Shown here: positions 36,134 through 44,437 of the stretch, one piece after another
How positions within the stretch are numbered: the stretch's first letter is position 1
How the letters are laid out: the number at the start of each line of letters is the position of its first letter
NCBI GenBank assembly: GCA_023264735.1
Contig: JAHFVD010000021.1
Span: forward strand, 1 to 64,000
Length of the DNA stretch: 64,000 bases
Source of the DNA: Mycobacterium sp.
GTDB lineage: Bacteria; Actinomycetota; Actinomycetes; Mycobacteriales; Mycobacteriaceae
Reading direction: 5' to 3'
Notes under the pieces: generated by a model
What the model saw: only the letters and a program-made list of their open reading frames with translations
What the model was told of the DNA's origin: nothing
Databases searched by the model: none
Program-made: the position numbers and the translations under genes

Positions 36134-37272
36134 ACCGGGCTGGCCACCAGGTCTGCCGCGGGATCGTTGACGACGGCCGCAGCACTTCGGGCCAGCACCC
36201 GCACCGCGTCTTTCGTGCACACGCAGGTGACGGCCATCCCGGCGTCGTAGGACACCGAGCCCGGCCCCGAGTGGTTGGGGACGTCGATTACGAGTGCGGT
36301 GGGTTCGCCGACGTTGACATGGACCTGCGTCGTCGCTCCGTGATAGACGACGTGGGCCACGGTGCCGCTGATCGCGTTGTGCCCGGCCGACACCGGATCG
36401 TCGGGGGATTGCAGGGTGATGCGCTCCGGGCGGATGACGATCGCGGCCGGCCCGGGCTTGCATGAGTTGTCCACCGCGGCGCCGAGTCTGGTCGCCAGCG
36501 CCGAGCACAGCGCCGACCCGTCGCCGCTCTCCAGGACGTCGGCGTCGAAAATATTTGCCGCGCCGAGGAATCCGGCCACGTAGGTGGTGGCCGGGGCGGA
36601 GTAGATCTCCTGCGGGGGACCGACCTGTTCGACGCGTCCTTCGGCCAGCACCGCGATCTGGTCGCTCATCGTGAGCGCCTCGTCCTGGTCATGGGTCACG
36701 TAGACGAACGTGATCTCGACCTCGCGCTGCACGGCGCGCAGCTCGAGCTGAAGTTGCCTGCGCAGCTTGGCATCCAGTGCGCCGAGCGGCTCGTCGAGCA
36801 GCAGCACGCTGGGTTGCAGCACCAGCGCACGGGCCAGTGCGACGCGCTGCTGCTGGCCGCCGGACAGCTGGGTCGGCTTGCGCTTGGCGAACCCGCTCAT
36901 CCGGACCAGTTCGAGCGCTTCGCCCACACGGCGCTTGGTCTCGTCCTTGGGGGTCTTCTTGTAGCGCAGGCCGAACGCCACGTTGTCCCACACCGTCATG
37001 AACGGGAAGAGCGCGTAGGTCTGGAACACGGTGTTGACCGGACGTTTGTGGGGCGGGTCCTGCGCGACGTCACGGCCGTCGAGTTCGATGCGGCCCGAGT
37101 CGGGCTTCTCAAAACCGGCGATCATCCGCAGCGTGGTGGTCTTACCGCAGCCGGATGCGCCGAGAAGCGAATAGAACTGTCCCGCTGGGATGTCCAGGTC
37201 GATATCCGTCACGGCAGGAACCCCGTCGAACGACTTGGCCAGCTGATGCAGCCGGATCGCACCGCCGCTCAT
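36130..37272 (-). CDS. ABC transporter ATP-binding protein, PotA type
   Basis: 380 residues from ATG at 37272. It has Walker A GASGCGKT (38-45), the Q-loop [20 protein letters not shown] typical of PotA/spermidine-type importers, [34 protein letters not shown] and a C-terminal TOBE domain (VIRPERITL). It powers the importer whose binding protein and permeases are encoded divergently at 38.8-41.9 kb. It lies 25 bp after the aminotransferase gene and is likely in its operon. Confidence 0.92.
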   Translation of the reverse strand: MSGGAIRLHQLAKSFDGVPAVTDIDLDIPAGQFYSLLGASGCGKTTTLRMIAGFEKPDSGRIELDGRDVAQDPPHKRPVNTVFQTYALFPFMTVWDNVAFGLRYKKTPKDETKRRVGEALELVRMSGFAKRKPTQLSGGQQQRVALARALVLQPSVLLLDEPLGALDAKLRRQLQLELRAVQREVEITFVYVTHDQDEALTMSDQIAVLAEGRVEQVGPPQEIYSAPATTYVAGFLGAANIFDADVLESGDGSALCSALATRLGAAVDNSCKPGPAAIVIRPERITLQSPDDPVSAGHNAISGTVAHVVYHGATTQVHVNVGEPTALVIDVPNHSGPGSVSYDAGMAVTCVCTKDAVRVLARSAAAVVNDPAADLVASPV

Positions 37273-37297
37273 CAGCGGCCGTCCCCGCGGCAGGCGG

Positions 37298-38674
37298 TCA
37301 GGCCGCCACCGCCGAAGCGAGCCGGGCGAAGTTCGCGGCGAACCGGTCGACATCGGCCTCGTCGTGCTGAACGGATAGCAACCATTGCTCCACCTTGCCC
37401 CAAGGCGGCAGGAATACACCGCCGTTGTGCTGCATGAGCCAGTGCAAGTGGCCCAAACGGTCGTCGATCTGAAGGAAATCGCGGAAATCGTGGACCGGGT
37501 CGCGCTTGAACGTCACACAACCCTTGGCCCCGATACTCACCACGTGCCAACCGTAACCGTGTTCGGCCGTGGTCGCTTCCAAAGCGCCGCGAAGCCGTTC
37601 GGCCAGAGACGCCATGCGGGCGTACGCGGCCGGTGTCAGCACCTCGGACAGGGTGGCCCTGGTGGCCGCCATCGCCAGCGGGTTTCCGTTGAAGGTGCCG
37701 ACCTGTTCGTAGCTGCCGTCGGCGATCGCCGACATCACCGCTGTGGTGCCCCCAATCGCGGCGACCGAGATCCCACCTCCCAAAGCCTTTGCCAGACAGA
37801 TGATGTCGGGTACGACGCCGGACATGGCGGTGACGCCGCCGGGGCCGGTGGTGAAGCCGGTCTTGACCTCGTCGTAGATCAGCAGGGCGCCCTCGGCGTG
37901 CACCAGATCGCGGATCGCGGCGAGGTACCCCTCGTCCGGGGGGATGATGCCGGCGTTCATCATCACCGGCTCCACGATCATTGCCGCCACCCGGCCGCGG
38001 TGCTCGGCCAGCGCGCGGGCAACCGCGTGGGGGTCGTTGAATCCCACCACGACCACCAGGTCGCGGATCGCCGCGGGGATACCGCTGTTGCCCGGCACCC
38101 CGATCGGATGTTCGCGCGGACCGACCTGGTCGGCCTCGGGGAGCACCGAGACCTCCACCGAGTCGTGATGGCCGTGGTAGCAACCTTCGACCTTGATGAT
38201 GAGGTCCCGCCCGGTCACCGACCGGGCGAGGTGCACCGCGTCCATGGTGGCCTCGGTGCCGGAATTGGCGAAGCGCCACAACGGCAAATCGAACCGCCGG
38301 GCCAGCTCCCCGGCGATCCAGATGGCATCCTCGGTGGGCTGCGCGAAATGCGTACCGCGGCGGACCTGCCTGCTGACCGCCTCGACGATCGCGGGGTGCG
38401 CATGCCCGGCGATGGACGCGCCGTAGCCACCGTGCATGTCGACGTACTCGGTGCCGTCGACGTCGTAGACCTTGGAGCCCGCACCATGACTCATCCAGAC
38501 CGCCTGCGGTTGGGCGATCTGCCAGTTTGACGTGGCCCCGCCAGCGAGGTGTTCGCGTGCGCGGCTGATCATTTCGGTGCTGCGCGGCTGGCGAGCCAGG
38601 AACACCTTTTCCTGATCGGCGATCAACTGGTCGACCGCGTCGTGAACCGGGCTCTCGATAATCGGCGAAGCCAC
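37298..38674 (-). CDS. Class-III pyridoxal-phosphate aminotransferase (glutamate-1-semialdehyde aminomutase-like)
   Basis: 458 residues from a GTG at 38674 preceded by GGAAGG; the ATG at 38728 would start inside the control region and is less likely. Motifs are GGATSNWQIAQPQAVWMSHGAGSKVYDVDGTEYVDMHGGYGA, the cofactor segment FANSGTEATMDAVHLARSVTGRDLIIKVEGCYHGHHD, the DEVKTGFT box and the PLP lysine in CLAKALGGG. It moves an amino group to or from an omega-amino or similar substrate in the cytoplasm. Context makes it part of amine breakdown; it is not likely HemL because no heme genes are near. Confidence 0.9.
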   Translation of the reverse strand: MASPIIESPVHDAVDQLIADQEKVFLARQPRSTEMISRAREHLAGGATSNWQIAQPQAVWMSHGAGSKVYDVDGTEYVDMHGGYGASIAGHAHPAIVEAVSRQVRRGTHFAQPTEDAIWIAGELARRFDLPLWRFANSGTEATMDAVHLARSVTGRDLIIKVEGCYHGHHDSVEVSVLPEADQVGPREHPIGVPGNSGIPAAIRDLVVVVGFNDPHAVARALAEHRGRVAAMIVEPVMMNAGIIPPDEGYLAAIRDLVHAEGALLIYDEVKTGFTTGPGGVTAMSGVVPDIICLAKALGGGISVAAIGGTTAVMSAIADGSYEQVGTFNGNPLAMAATRATLSEVLTPAAYARMASLAERLRGALEATTAEHGYGWHVVSIGAKGCVTFKRDPVHDFRDFLQIDDRLGHLHWLMQHNGGVFLPPWGKVEQWLLSVQHDEADVDRFAANFARLASAVAA

Positions 38675-38731
38675 GGGGAAACCTTCCACTCGATTGCTAT
38701 GCGGACCTGCGAAAAAGCGCCGCTGCATCTA

Positions 38732-38751
38732 TTGACTGAGCGTTCAGTCTA
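38732..38751. promoter_or_regulatory. TetR-type operator, copy 3 (aminotransferase / Pot importer promoter)
   Basis: This 20-mer is identical to copy 1, and the identity extends over 28 bases (38729-38756). It lies in the gap between the aminotransferase-PotA operon (reverse) and the binding protein-permease operon (forward), so one site could control both halves of the transporter. Confidence 0.75.
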
Positions 38752-38807
38752 TGTCAGAGTCCAAGGAACAGACAAGACTCGAGAAGACTCGAACCACGGA
38801 GGCGCGG

Positions 38808-40052
38808 ATGCCAGCACCGACAGGGCCCGGCCCGAATCGTCGACAGTTCCTTGCGCGGGCCGCCCTACTGGCCGCTGGAACCCCCGCGCTCGTGGCATTT
38901 CTTGACGCGTGTTCTAAAGGGGGACAATCGAGTTCGGGGCCGACGCTGAAGATCGCGTCGCCGAAGAATCCGGTGACCTGGGACATCGCAAGCGATAACA
39001 AGCCGATCGCTGACGGGCTGACCCCGGAAAAGGGCGCGACGCTGCAGCTCTACAGCTATGCCGACTACATCGCGCCCGATGCGATCAAGTCGTTCGAGGA
39101 CAAGTACTCGACCAAGGTGGCGGTCTCGACCTTCAACGACACCGACGAGGCCATCACCAAGATCCGCGGCGGCAATGTCGACTACGACATCTACTTCCCG
39201 AGCTACGACCAGATCGGCCGGCTCGTCAACGGCGGCCTGGTCCGCCCGATCAACCACAGCTACGTGCCCAACATCAAGAACGTCTGGCCGTTCTTCTCCA
39301 ACCCCTGGTACGACCAGGAGTGGCGGTTCACGGTGCCCTACACCGTCTACACCACCGGCATCGGCTGGCGTGCCGATCAGGTGCCTGCCGACATCGGCGC
39401 GCTGAAGAATCCCTATGAGGCACTGTGGGATCCGGCCTACAAGGACAAGACCGCAGTCATCGACGACTGGCACACGGCGATGGCCATGGTGCTGCTGAAG
39501 CTGGGCATCACCGATGTCAACACATCCTCGGCCGACGACCTCAAGAAGCTCGGCGACCAGTTGACCGAGCTGGTGAAGGCGACCTCGCCGAAGGTCACCG
39601 TGACGATGTACAGCGACCTGCCCGCGGGCCAGATCGGCTTGTCGCAGATGTGGTCCGGCGACGTCATCAACGCCGTCAACTACCTGCCGGAGGGCACCGG
39701 CCCCGAGATCCTGCGCTACTGGTTCCCGGCCGACGGCAAGGGCCTGGTCGACAACGACCTGATCGTGCAGCTGCGCGGCGGCAAGAATCCGGTGCTGGCG
39801 AACCTGTTCCTCAACCACATGCTCGACCCCGAGGTCGCCAAGCAGAACTTCCAGCAGATCGGCTACCAGCCGCCGCAGGTCTCGCTCAACCCGGATTCGC
39901 TTGTCGCTGACGGGCTGGTCCCGGAGAACCTGAAGAGTGCGATCGTGCGTCCCGAGTACTTCGACGTCGGATATCGGCTGCTCGAGCTCGATACCGCCAA
40001 TGACGCTGCCTGGCACAATGTCTGGCGCGCCTTCAAGGCCGGGGGATCCTGA
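38808..40052 (+). CDS. ABC transporter substrate-binding lipoprotein, PotD/spermidine-putrescine type
   Basis: 414 residues from an ATG at 38808 with GGAGG upstream; the frame is open from 38751 but that start lies on the operator. The N-terminus has a Tat-like NRRQFLARAALLAAG and a lipobox with C35 (FLDAC). The mature part is a family 1/8 polyamine-type binding protein: LQLYSYADYIAPDAIKSFEDKYSTKVAVSTFNDTDEAITKIRGGNVDYDIYFPSYDQIGRLV and LPEGTGPEILRYWFPADGKGLVDND. It should sit on the outer face of the membrane and bind a cationic amine; the exact ligand is unknown. Confidence 0.93.
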   Translation: MPAPTGPGPNRRQFLARAALLAAGTPALVAFLDACSKGGQSSSGPTLKIASPKNPVTWDIASDNKPIADGLTPEKGATLQLYSYADYIAPDAIKSFEDKYSTKVAVSTFNDTDEAITKIRGGNVDYDIYFPSYDQIGRLVNGGLVRPINHSYVPNIKNVWPFFSNPWYDQEWRFTVPYTVYTTGIGWRADQVPADIGALKNPYEALWDPAYKDKTAVIDDWHTAMAMVLLKLGITDVNTSSADDLKKLGDQLTELVKATSPKVTVTMYSDLPAGQIGLSQMWSGDVINAVNYLPEGTGPEILRYWFPADGKGLVDNDLIVQLRGGKNPVLANLFLNHMLDPEVAKQNFQQIGYQPPQVSLNPDSLVADGLVPENLKSAIVRPEYFDVGYRLLELDTANDAAWHNVWRAFKAGGS

Positions 40053-40081
40053 CCCTGAGGCAGCGGACGCGCAACAGTGGG

Positions 40082-40954
40082 TTGTGGCCCCTGCTCGCCA
40101 TGCCCGGCGTCGTCTGGCTGGCGGTGTTCTTCCTGGCCCCGCTCTACGTGGTGCTGGCCATCGTCTTCGGCCAGGTCGACCCGATCTTCCGCACACCGAT
40201 CCCGGTGTGGAACCCGTTGGAGTGGAACTCTTCTCAATTCACCTACGTCCTCACTCATATCGTCGGCGAGAACGGGGTGTTCGGGCCCGCGCTGTTGCGC
40301 ACCGCGATGTACGTCGTGCTGGCCAGCGTGCTGTGCCTGCTGATCGCCTTCCCGGTGGCCTACCACACGGCGCGCCTGTCGGGCCGGTGGGCAGGCGTGC
40401 TGCTCGCCGCGCTGATCGCACCGTTCTGGATCAGCTACATGATGCGAATGCTGGCCTGGGTCAACCTGCTTCAGGACGACGGCATGGTTAATCGACTGTT
40501 CAGCCTCGGTGGGCTCTTTACCGTCGACGTGCACTGGCTGACCGGCCAGCCGGTGGTGGTCGTGCTCGGCCTGGTCTACGGATACGTTCCCTACATGATC
40601 CTGCCGCTCTACGCGGGCCTCGACCGGCTGCCGCAGTCGACGCTGGAAGCCGCCCGTGATCTGGGGGCCAACCGACTCGAATCGTTCTGGCGGGTGACGC
40701 TGCCGATGTGCCGGCCCACGATCCTGGCCGCCGTCCTGCTGACCTGTCTGCCCATGCTCGGTGACTACTTCACCTCCGACATGCTGTCGGCCTCACCGAA
40801 GACGGCGATGGTCGGCAACCTGATCAACGACAGCGTGCAAGCCCCGGGACAGACCGGGCAGGCCGGTGCATTCGTGATGCTGGTGTTGATCGTCACCGTG
40901 GTGCCGATGTTCTACTACGTGCGGGTCACCGCGCGCGACGAGGTGTCCACATGA
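40082..40954 (+). CDS. ABC transporter permease, PotB type
   Basis: 290 residues from a TTG at 40082. About six transmembrane helices and the EAA loop LEAARDLGANRLESFWRVTLPMCRP are present. The frame is open upstream to a CTG at 40049 that overlaps the binding-protein stop as CTGA and would add TLRQRTRNSG, a plausible permease N-terminus; there is no ATG or GTG there, so the true start may be the rare CTG. It forms the inner-membrane channel with the PotC-type gene that follows. Confidence 0.87.
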   Translation: MWPLLAMPGVVWLAVFFLAPLYVVLAIVFGQVDPIFRTPIPVWNPLEWNSSQFTYVLTHIVGENGVFGPALLRTAMYVVLASVLCLLIAFPVAYHTARLSGRWAGVLLAALIAPFWISYMMRMLAWVNLLQDDGMVNRLFSLGGLFTVDVHWLTGQPVVVVLGLVYGYVPYMILPLYAGLDRLPQSTLEAARDLGANRLESFWRVTLPMCRPTILAAVLLTCLPMLGDYFTSDMLSASPKTAMVGNLINDSVQAPGQTGQAGAFVMLVLIVTVVPMFYYVRVTARDEVST

Positions 40955-41015
40955 GCGACGCTTGCGGAGCGAATCATGGGCGGACATGGCGCGACCGAGC
41001 CTGCGAGGGCGCGGC

Positions 41016-41894
41016 ATGAGGGGCCCCATCTCCTGGTGGAAAGACCCGTGGCGACCGCCGCGGATCCTGATGGCGGTCACCGCCGGTTATCTGGTGTGGT
41101 CGCTGCTGCCGGTCCTGATCGCGGTGATGTTCTCGTTCAACGACGGCAGGTCGCGGACCAATTGGCAGGGCTTCTCGTTTCGCTGGTACTGGGGCGATGC
41201 AACCAAATCGGTGTGGCACGACGCCTCGCTGCACACCGCCCTGCTGCAGACGCTGAAGCTCGGCGTGATCACCACGTTGATCACCGTGCCGCTGGGCGTG
41301 TTGTTCGCCATCGGCATCGACCGCTGGCGGGGGCGGCTGCCCTCCGGTGCCAACCTGCTGATGCTGGTGTCGTTCGTGGTTCCCGAGGTGCTGCTCGCGG
41401 TCGCGCTGCTGTTCGTGATGACCTCGCTGGCACTGCCGATCGGGCTGGGCACGTCGGCTCAGGTGATCGGCCTGATCACCTTCCAGATCGCTTATCCGGC
41501 CGTGCTCGTGCGCGCCAGGCTTGCCACGATCGGCAACCAATACGAAGAAGCTGCAATGGATTTGGGCGCATCGCCGATGGAGGCGCTGCGGCGGGTGACG
41601 GTGCCGATGTTGTTCCCGGCGATCTTCGCCAGCACCGTGCTGGTGTTCGCCGATGTCATCGACGACTTCGTGCTGGTGCGCTACCTGTCCGGCAACTCCT
41701 CGACCGAACCGGTTTCGGTGAAGATCTACAACACCGCTCGCGCCGCGCCGACTCCGGCGCTCAATGCGCTGGCGACTCTGCTGCTGTTGGCGGCGTTGGT
41801 CGCGGTGACCGTCGGATATCTGGTGTATCGCCGGATGACTCGCGGCGACGATGCCACCCGCGGCGGGATTGCCGCCTTCGCCGGCGAGGCCTAG
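41016..41894 (+). CDS. ABC transporter permease, PotC type
   Basis: 292 residues from an ATG at 41016; an ATG at 40986 and a TTG at 40962 are in frame, and the choice is uncertain because the start region carries an extra GCGACGCTTGCGGAGCGAAT sequence. Six transmembrane helices and the EAA loop EEAAMDLGASPMEALRRVTVPMLFP identify the second permease of the importer. The C-terminus ends nine bases before the Rieske start, suggesting one transcript. Confidence 0.9.
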   Translation: MRGPISWWKDPWRPPRILMAVTAGYLVWSLLPVLIAVMFSFNDGRSRTNWQGFSFRWYWGDATKSVWHDASLHTALLQTLKLGVITTLITVPLGVLFAIGIDRWRGRLPSGANLLMLVSFVVPEVLLAVALLFVMTSLALPIGLGTSAQVIGLITFQIAYPAVLVRARLATIGNQYEEAAMDLGASPMEALRRVTVPMLFPAIFASTVLVFADVIDDFVLVRYLSGNSSTEPVSVKIYNTARAAPTPALNALATLLLLAALVAVTVGYLVYRRMTRGDDATRGGIAAFAGEA

Positions 41895-41895
41895 T

Positions 41896-41915
41896 CTGAC
41901 TGTATGTTCAAACAG
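41896..41915. promoter_or_regulatory. Possible fourth operator copy over the Rieske start codon
   Basis: CTGACTGTATGTTCAAACAG matches operator copy 2 at 14 of 20 positions, including TGACTG and TGTTCAA in the correct spacing. It spans the ATG at 41904, and AGTCTG/CAGACT flank it as an inverted repeat. If bound it would block transcript elongation or a local leaderless start. The match could also be chance. Confidence 0.4.
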
Positions 41916-43052
41916 ACTGCGGCGCCGGTGCCTGCCGACGATCTCGCCGCCTCCCTCGCGCCGTTCGGGCAGTCCCGAATGCTGCCGCGGGAGGCCTATG
42001 TCGAGGCCGAGGTATTCGACTGGGAGAAGCGCCACATCTTCTCCGGCTGGCACTGCGTGGGCCACGCCGGCGACCTCGACGGGGTTGGCGCGCAGAAGGC
42101 CGTCGGATCGGGTGCCAACGGAATCCTGTTGGTGCGCGGCGACGACCATCAGGTGCGCGCCTTCGCCAATGTGTGCCGCCACCGTGGACACGAGATGCTG
42201 GCATGCGGTGCGACCGCCAAGCGGCGCGGCATCGTCTGTCCCTACCACTCGTGGTCCTACAAGCTCAACGGCGAACTGCGCAAAGCACCGCTCTTCGATT
42301 CCGCCGAGGGCTTCAACTCCGACCAGTTCGGCCTTGCCGAGCTGCGACTCGTGGACTGGCACGGTTACCTGTTCGTCGACCCCAGCGGTAGTGACGCCGA
42401 TTTCGACCAGCACGTCGCCGGTATGGAAGACGTCATCGGGCCATACCGTCCCGAGGATCTGACCGTGGTGGCACGGCACTCCTACGAGCTGGAGACCAAC
42501 TGGAAGGTGATCGTCGAGAACTACCAGGAGTGCTATCACTGCTCGACGATCCACCCCGAACTGTCCAAGATCAGCCCACCCACCAGTGGTGAGAACCTCG
42601 ACCTGCCCGGCGACTGGATCGGCGGCTGGATGGGGATGATCGACGAGGCCGAGACGATGTCGCTGAGCGGGCGCAGCGGCGGCGTGGCGATCAAAGGCCT
42701 TTCCGAACAACGACTTCGCACCGTCATGTATCTGGTGGGATTCCCCAACCTGCTGGTGAGCCTGCATCCCGATTACGTGATGACCCACCTGATGACGCCG
42801 TTGGCCGTCGACCGCACCCACGTGGAATGCGCGTGGGCGTTCCCGAAAGAAGCGCTGGACAAGCCTGATTTCGACCCGTCGTACGCGGTGGACTTCTGGG
42901 ATCTGACCAACCGGCAGGACTGGACGGCCTGCGAATCGGTGCAGCGGGGGCTGAGCTCGCCGCACGCCCGGCCGGGGCCGCTGGCCCCCGACGAGGACGG
43001 CGTCTACCAGTTCGTCACCCGGGTTGCCCGAGCCTACAGCGGGTCTCGCTGA
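41904..43052 (+). CDS. Rieske-type aromatic-ring/betaine monooxygenase alpha subunit (GbcA-like)
   Basis: 382 residues. The Rieske 2Fe-2S site is C91-x-H93 and C112-x2-H115 (CRHRGH, CPYHSW). The mononuclear iron site is seen in NWKVIVENYQECYHCSTIHPEL, which is characteristic of the GbcA/choline monooxygenase/stachydrine demethylase group. These enzymes demethylate glycine betaine or relatives with a separate reductase. No reductase is adjacent; the nearest is at 48.4 kb. Context with the Pot-type importer and DAO flavoprotein suggests it starts catabolism of an N-methylated amine. No ribosome-binding sequence is visible. Confidence 0.9.
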   Translation: MFKQTAAPVPADDLAASLAPFGQSRMLPREAYVEAEVFDWEKRHIFSGWHCVGHAGDLDGVGAQKAVGSGANGILLVRGDDHQVRAFANVCRHRGHEMLACGATAKRRGIVCPYHSWSYKLNGELRKAPLFDSAEGFNSDQFGLAELRLVDWHGYLFVDPSGSDADFDQHVAGMEDVIGPYRPEDLTVVARHSYELETNWKVIVENYQECYHCSTIHPELSKISPPTSGENLDLPGDWIGGWMGMIDEAETMSLSGRSGGVAIKGLSEQRLRTVMYLVGFPNLLVSLHPDYVMTHLMTPLAVDRTHVECAWAFPKEALDKPDFDPSYAVDFWDLTNRQDWTACESVQRGLSSPHARPGPLAPDEDGVYQFVTRVARAYSGSR

Positions 43053-43207
43053 ACGCCGCTGCGGCTGGTAGCGTCCGGAGCGGGCGCGCAGGACCGCCCG
43101 ACGTCCGCTCGAAGAGGCTCAGCCTCCCTGCTCTCGACGTGTGATTCCCGACCGACCTCCTTCTCGGCCCGGCCTCGCGGACGCAGGGCACGTGAGAGGA
43201 GGCCGTG

Positions 43208-44437
43208 ATGGCCAGTTCCCTGCCCGACAATCCGTCTCTCGAACGGCTGCGGACGGATGCGCGCACCCTGCAGCGCGGCGCCATCGCCGGCGACGCCAAG
43301 GCGCTGGAGACGGTCCGCCGCTATCACCCCCGGTCCGATATCGCGTTGGGCTCGGGGCGATTCCGGTTGCACGACGCTCAGGTCACCGTCGCCCGCGGTT
43401 ACGGGTTCAGCGGCTGGCCGACTCTGGTCGGCTATTTGGCGGTCGCCGAAGAACTCGCGGTGGATCCCAGTGGGATCACCGAGGACGAATTGGCTGCGGC
43501 CGACCGGTTCTGCTCGTTGTCGTCTTTGCGCTACGACCACACCGATGGCCCGCCACGGTGGCACGGGGCTGCCGATTTGTTCGAAGCGAATCCCGATGTG
43601 CCACAACATCATGTGTGGGCCGCGGCCTCGGCGGCCGACCCCGTGGCGCTGCGCCTCCACCTCGCGGCACGTCCCGGGCTGGCCACCACGCCGGGCGGCC
43701 CATTCGGCTGGGTGCCGCTACTGTATCTGTGTTACTCGCGGGTTCCCCTGCCGCGCAACGAATCTGACGTGCTCGCAGGGGCAGTAGCGCTTCTGGACGC
43801 CGGTGCCGACCCCAACTCCGGCTACCTCTGGCGCGGTATGGCGACACCGTTCACGGCGCTCACCGGGGTGTTCGGCGAAGGGGAACAGGGGCCTGGCCGT
43901 CAACCGCGCCACCGATTCGCGCCGGCTCTGGCTGTGTTGCTGTTACAGCGCGGCGCACACCCCGTCGACCAACAGGCCCTGTACAACCGCATGTTTCGTG
44001 CCGACAACTCGCATCTCGAGCTGCTGTTCGGTCACGGCTTGGCCGATGCGGGCCCGAGCCCGTGGGAACGTCGTCTGGGCGAAGCGATGGAAACCCGTGC
44101 GCAGATGTGGCAGCGCCAAATCGACTGGGCCGCCGAACATGGCTTCGCCGACCGACTTGCGTTGTTGGCCCTGCACGGGATCGACATCGCACAAGCCGAA
44201 CTGGTCGAGCACGAGTTTCCCGACGATCCGAACGTCCGCGACGACGATGGCGCCACACCACTGCACCACGCGGCCTGGAGTGGTGACCTGAACTTGATTC
44301 GACGGCTTCTCGAGGCGGGTGCGGATCCCAGCCTCGTCGATCACCGCTTTGGGACGACACCGTTGGGCTGGGCGCAGCATGCCTACCAGACCGAGGCGGC
44401 CGCGTACCTGGACAGCTGGCAGACTCGCACGCTGTGA
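43208..44437 (+). CDS. Ankyrin-repeat protein
   Basis: 409 residues; an overlapping GTG at 43205 is an equal alternative, both after AGAGGAGG. The N-terminus is a helical domain seen in other actinobacterial ankyrin proteins (LERLRTDARTLQRGAIAGDAKALETVRRYHP). Repeats are weak mid-chain (LLDAGADPNSGYLW) and clear at the end (RDDDGATPLHHAAWSGDLNLIRRLLEAGADPSLVDHRFGTTPLGWA). It should be a protein-binding scaffold. It is translationally coupled to the patatin gene that follows through a GTGA overlap. Confidence 0.87.
   Translation: MASSLPDNPSLERLRTDARTLQRGAIAGDAKALETVRRYHPRSDIALGSGRFRLHDAQVTVARGYGFSGWPTLVGYLAVAEELAVDPSGITEDELAAADRFCSLSSLRYDHTDGPPRWHGAADLFEANPDVPQHHVWAAASAADPVALRLHLAARPGLATTPGGPFGWVPLLYLCYSRVPLPRNESDVLAGAVALLDAGADPNSGYLWRGMATPFTALTGVFGEGEQGPGRQPRHRFAPALAVLLLQRGAHPVDQQALYNRMFRADNSHLELLFGHGLADAGPSPWERRLGEAMETRAQMWQRQIDWAAEHGFADRLALLALHGIDIAQAELVEHEFPDDPNVRDDDGATPLHHAAWSGDLNLIRRLLEAGADPSLVDHRFGTTPLGWAQHAYQTEAAAYLDSWQTRTL

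Noticed and set aside
37298..38674. HemL for heme biosynthesis
   Set aside because: The protein is GSA-aminomutase-like, but its promoter, operon with a PotA-type gene and lack of heme genes point to amine catabolism.
38865..40196. 443-codon reverse ORF opposite the PotD-type gene
   Set aside because: It is the complement of a clear lipoprotein binding-protein gene and has no family signature.
40974..42965. 663-codon reverse-strand ORF across PotC and the Rieske gene
   Set aside because: It spans two well-supported forward genes and shows only His/Gln/Arg-rich composition typical of complementary-strand frames.
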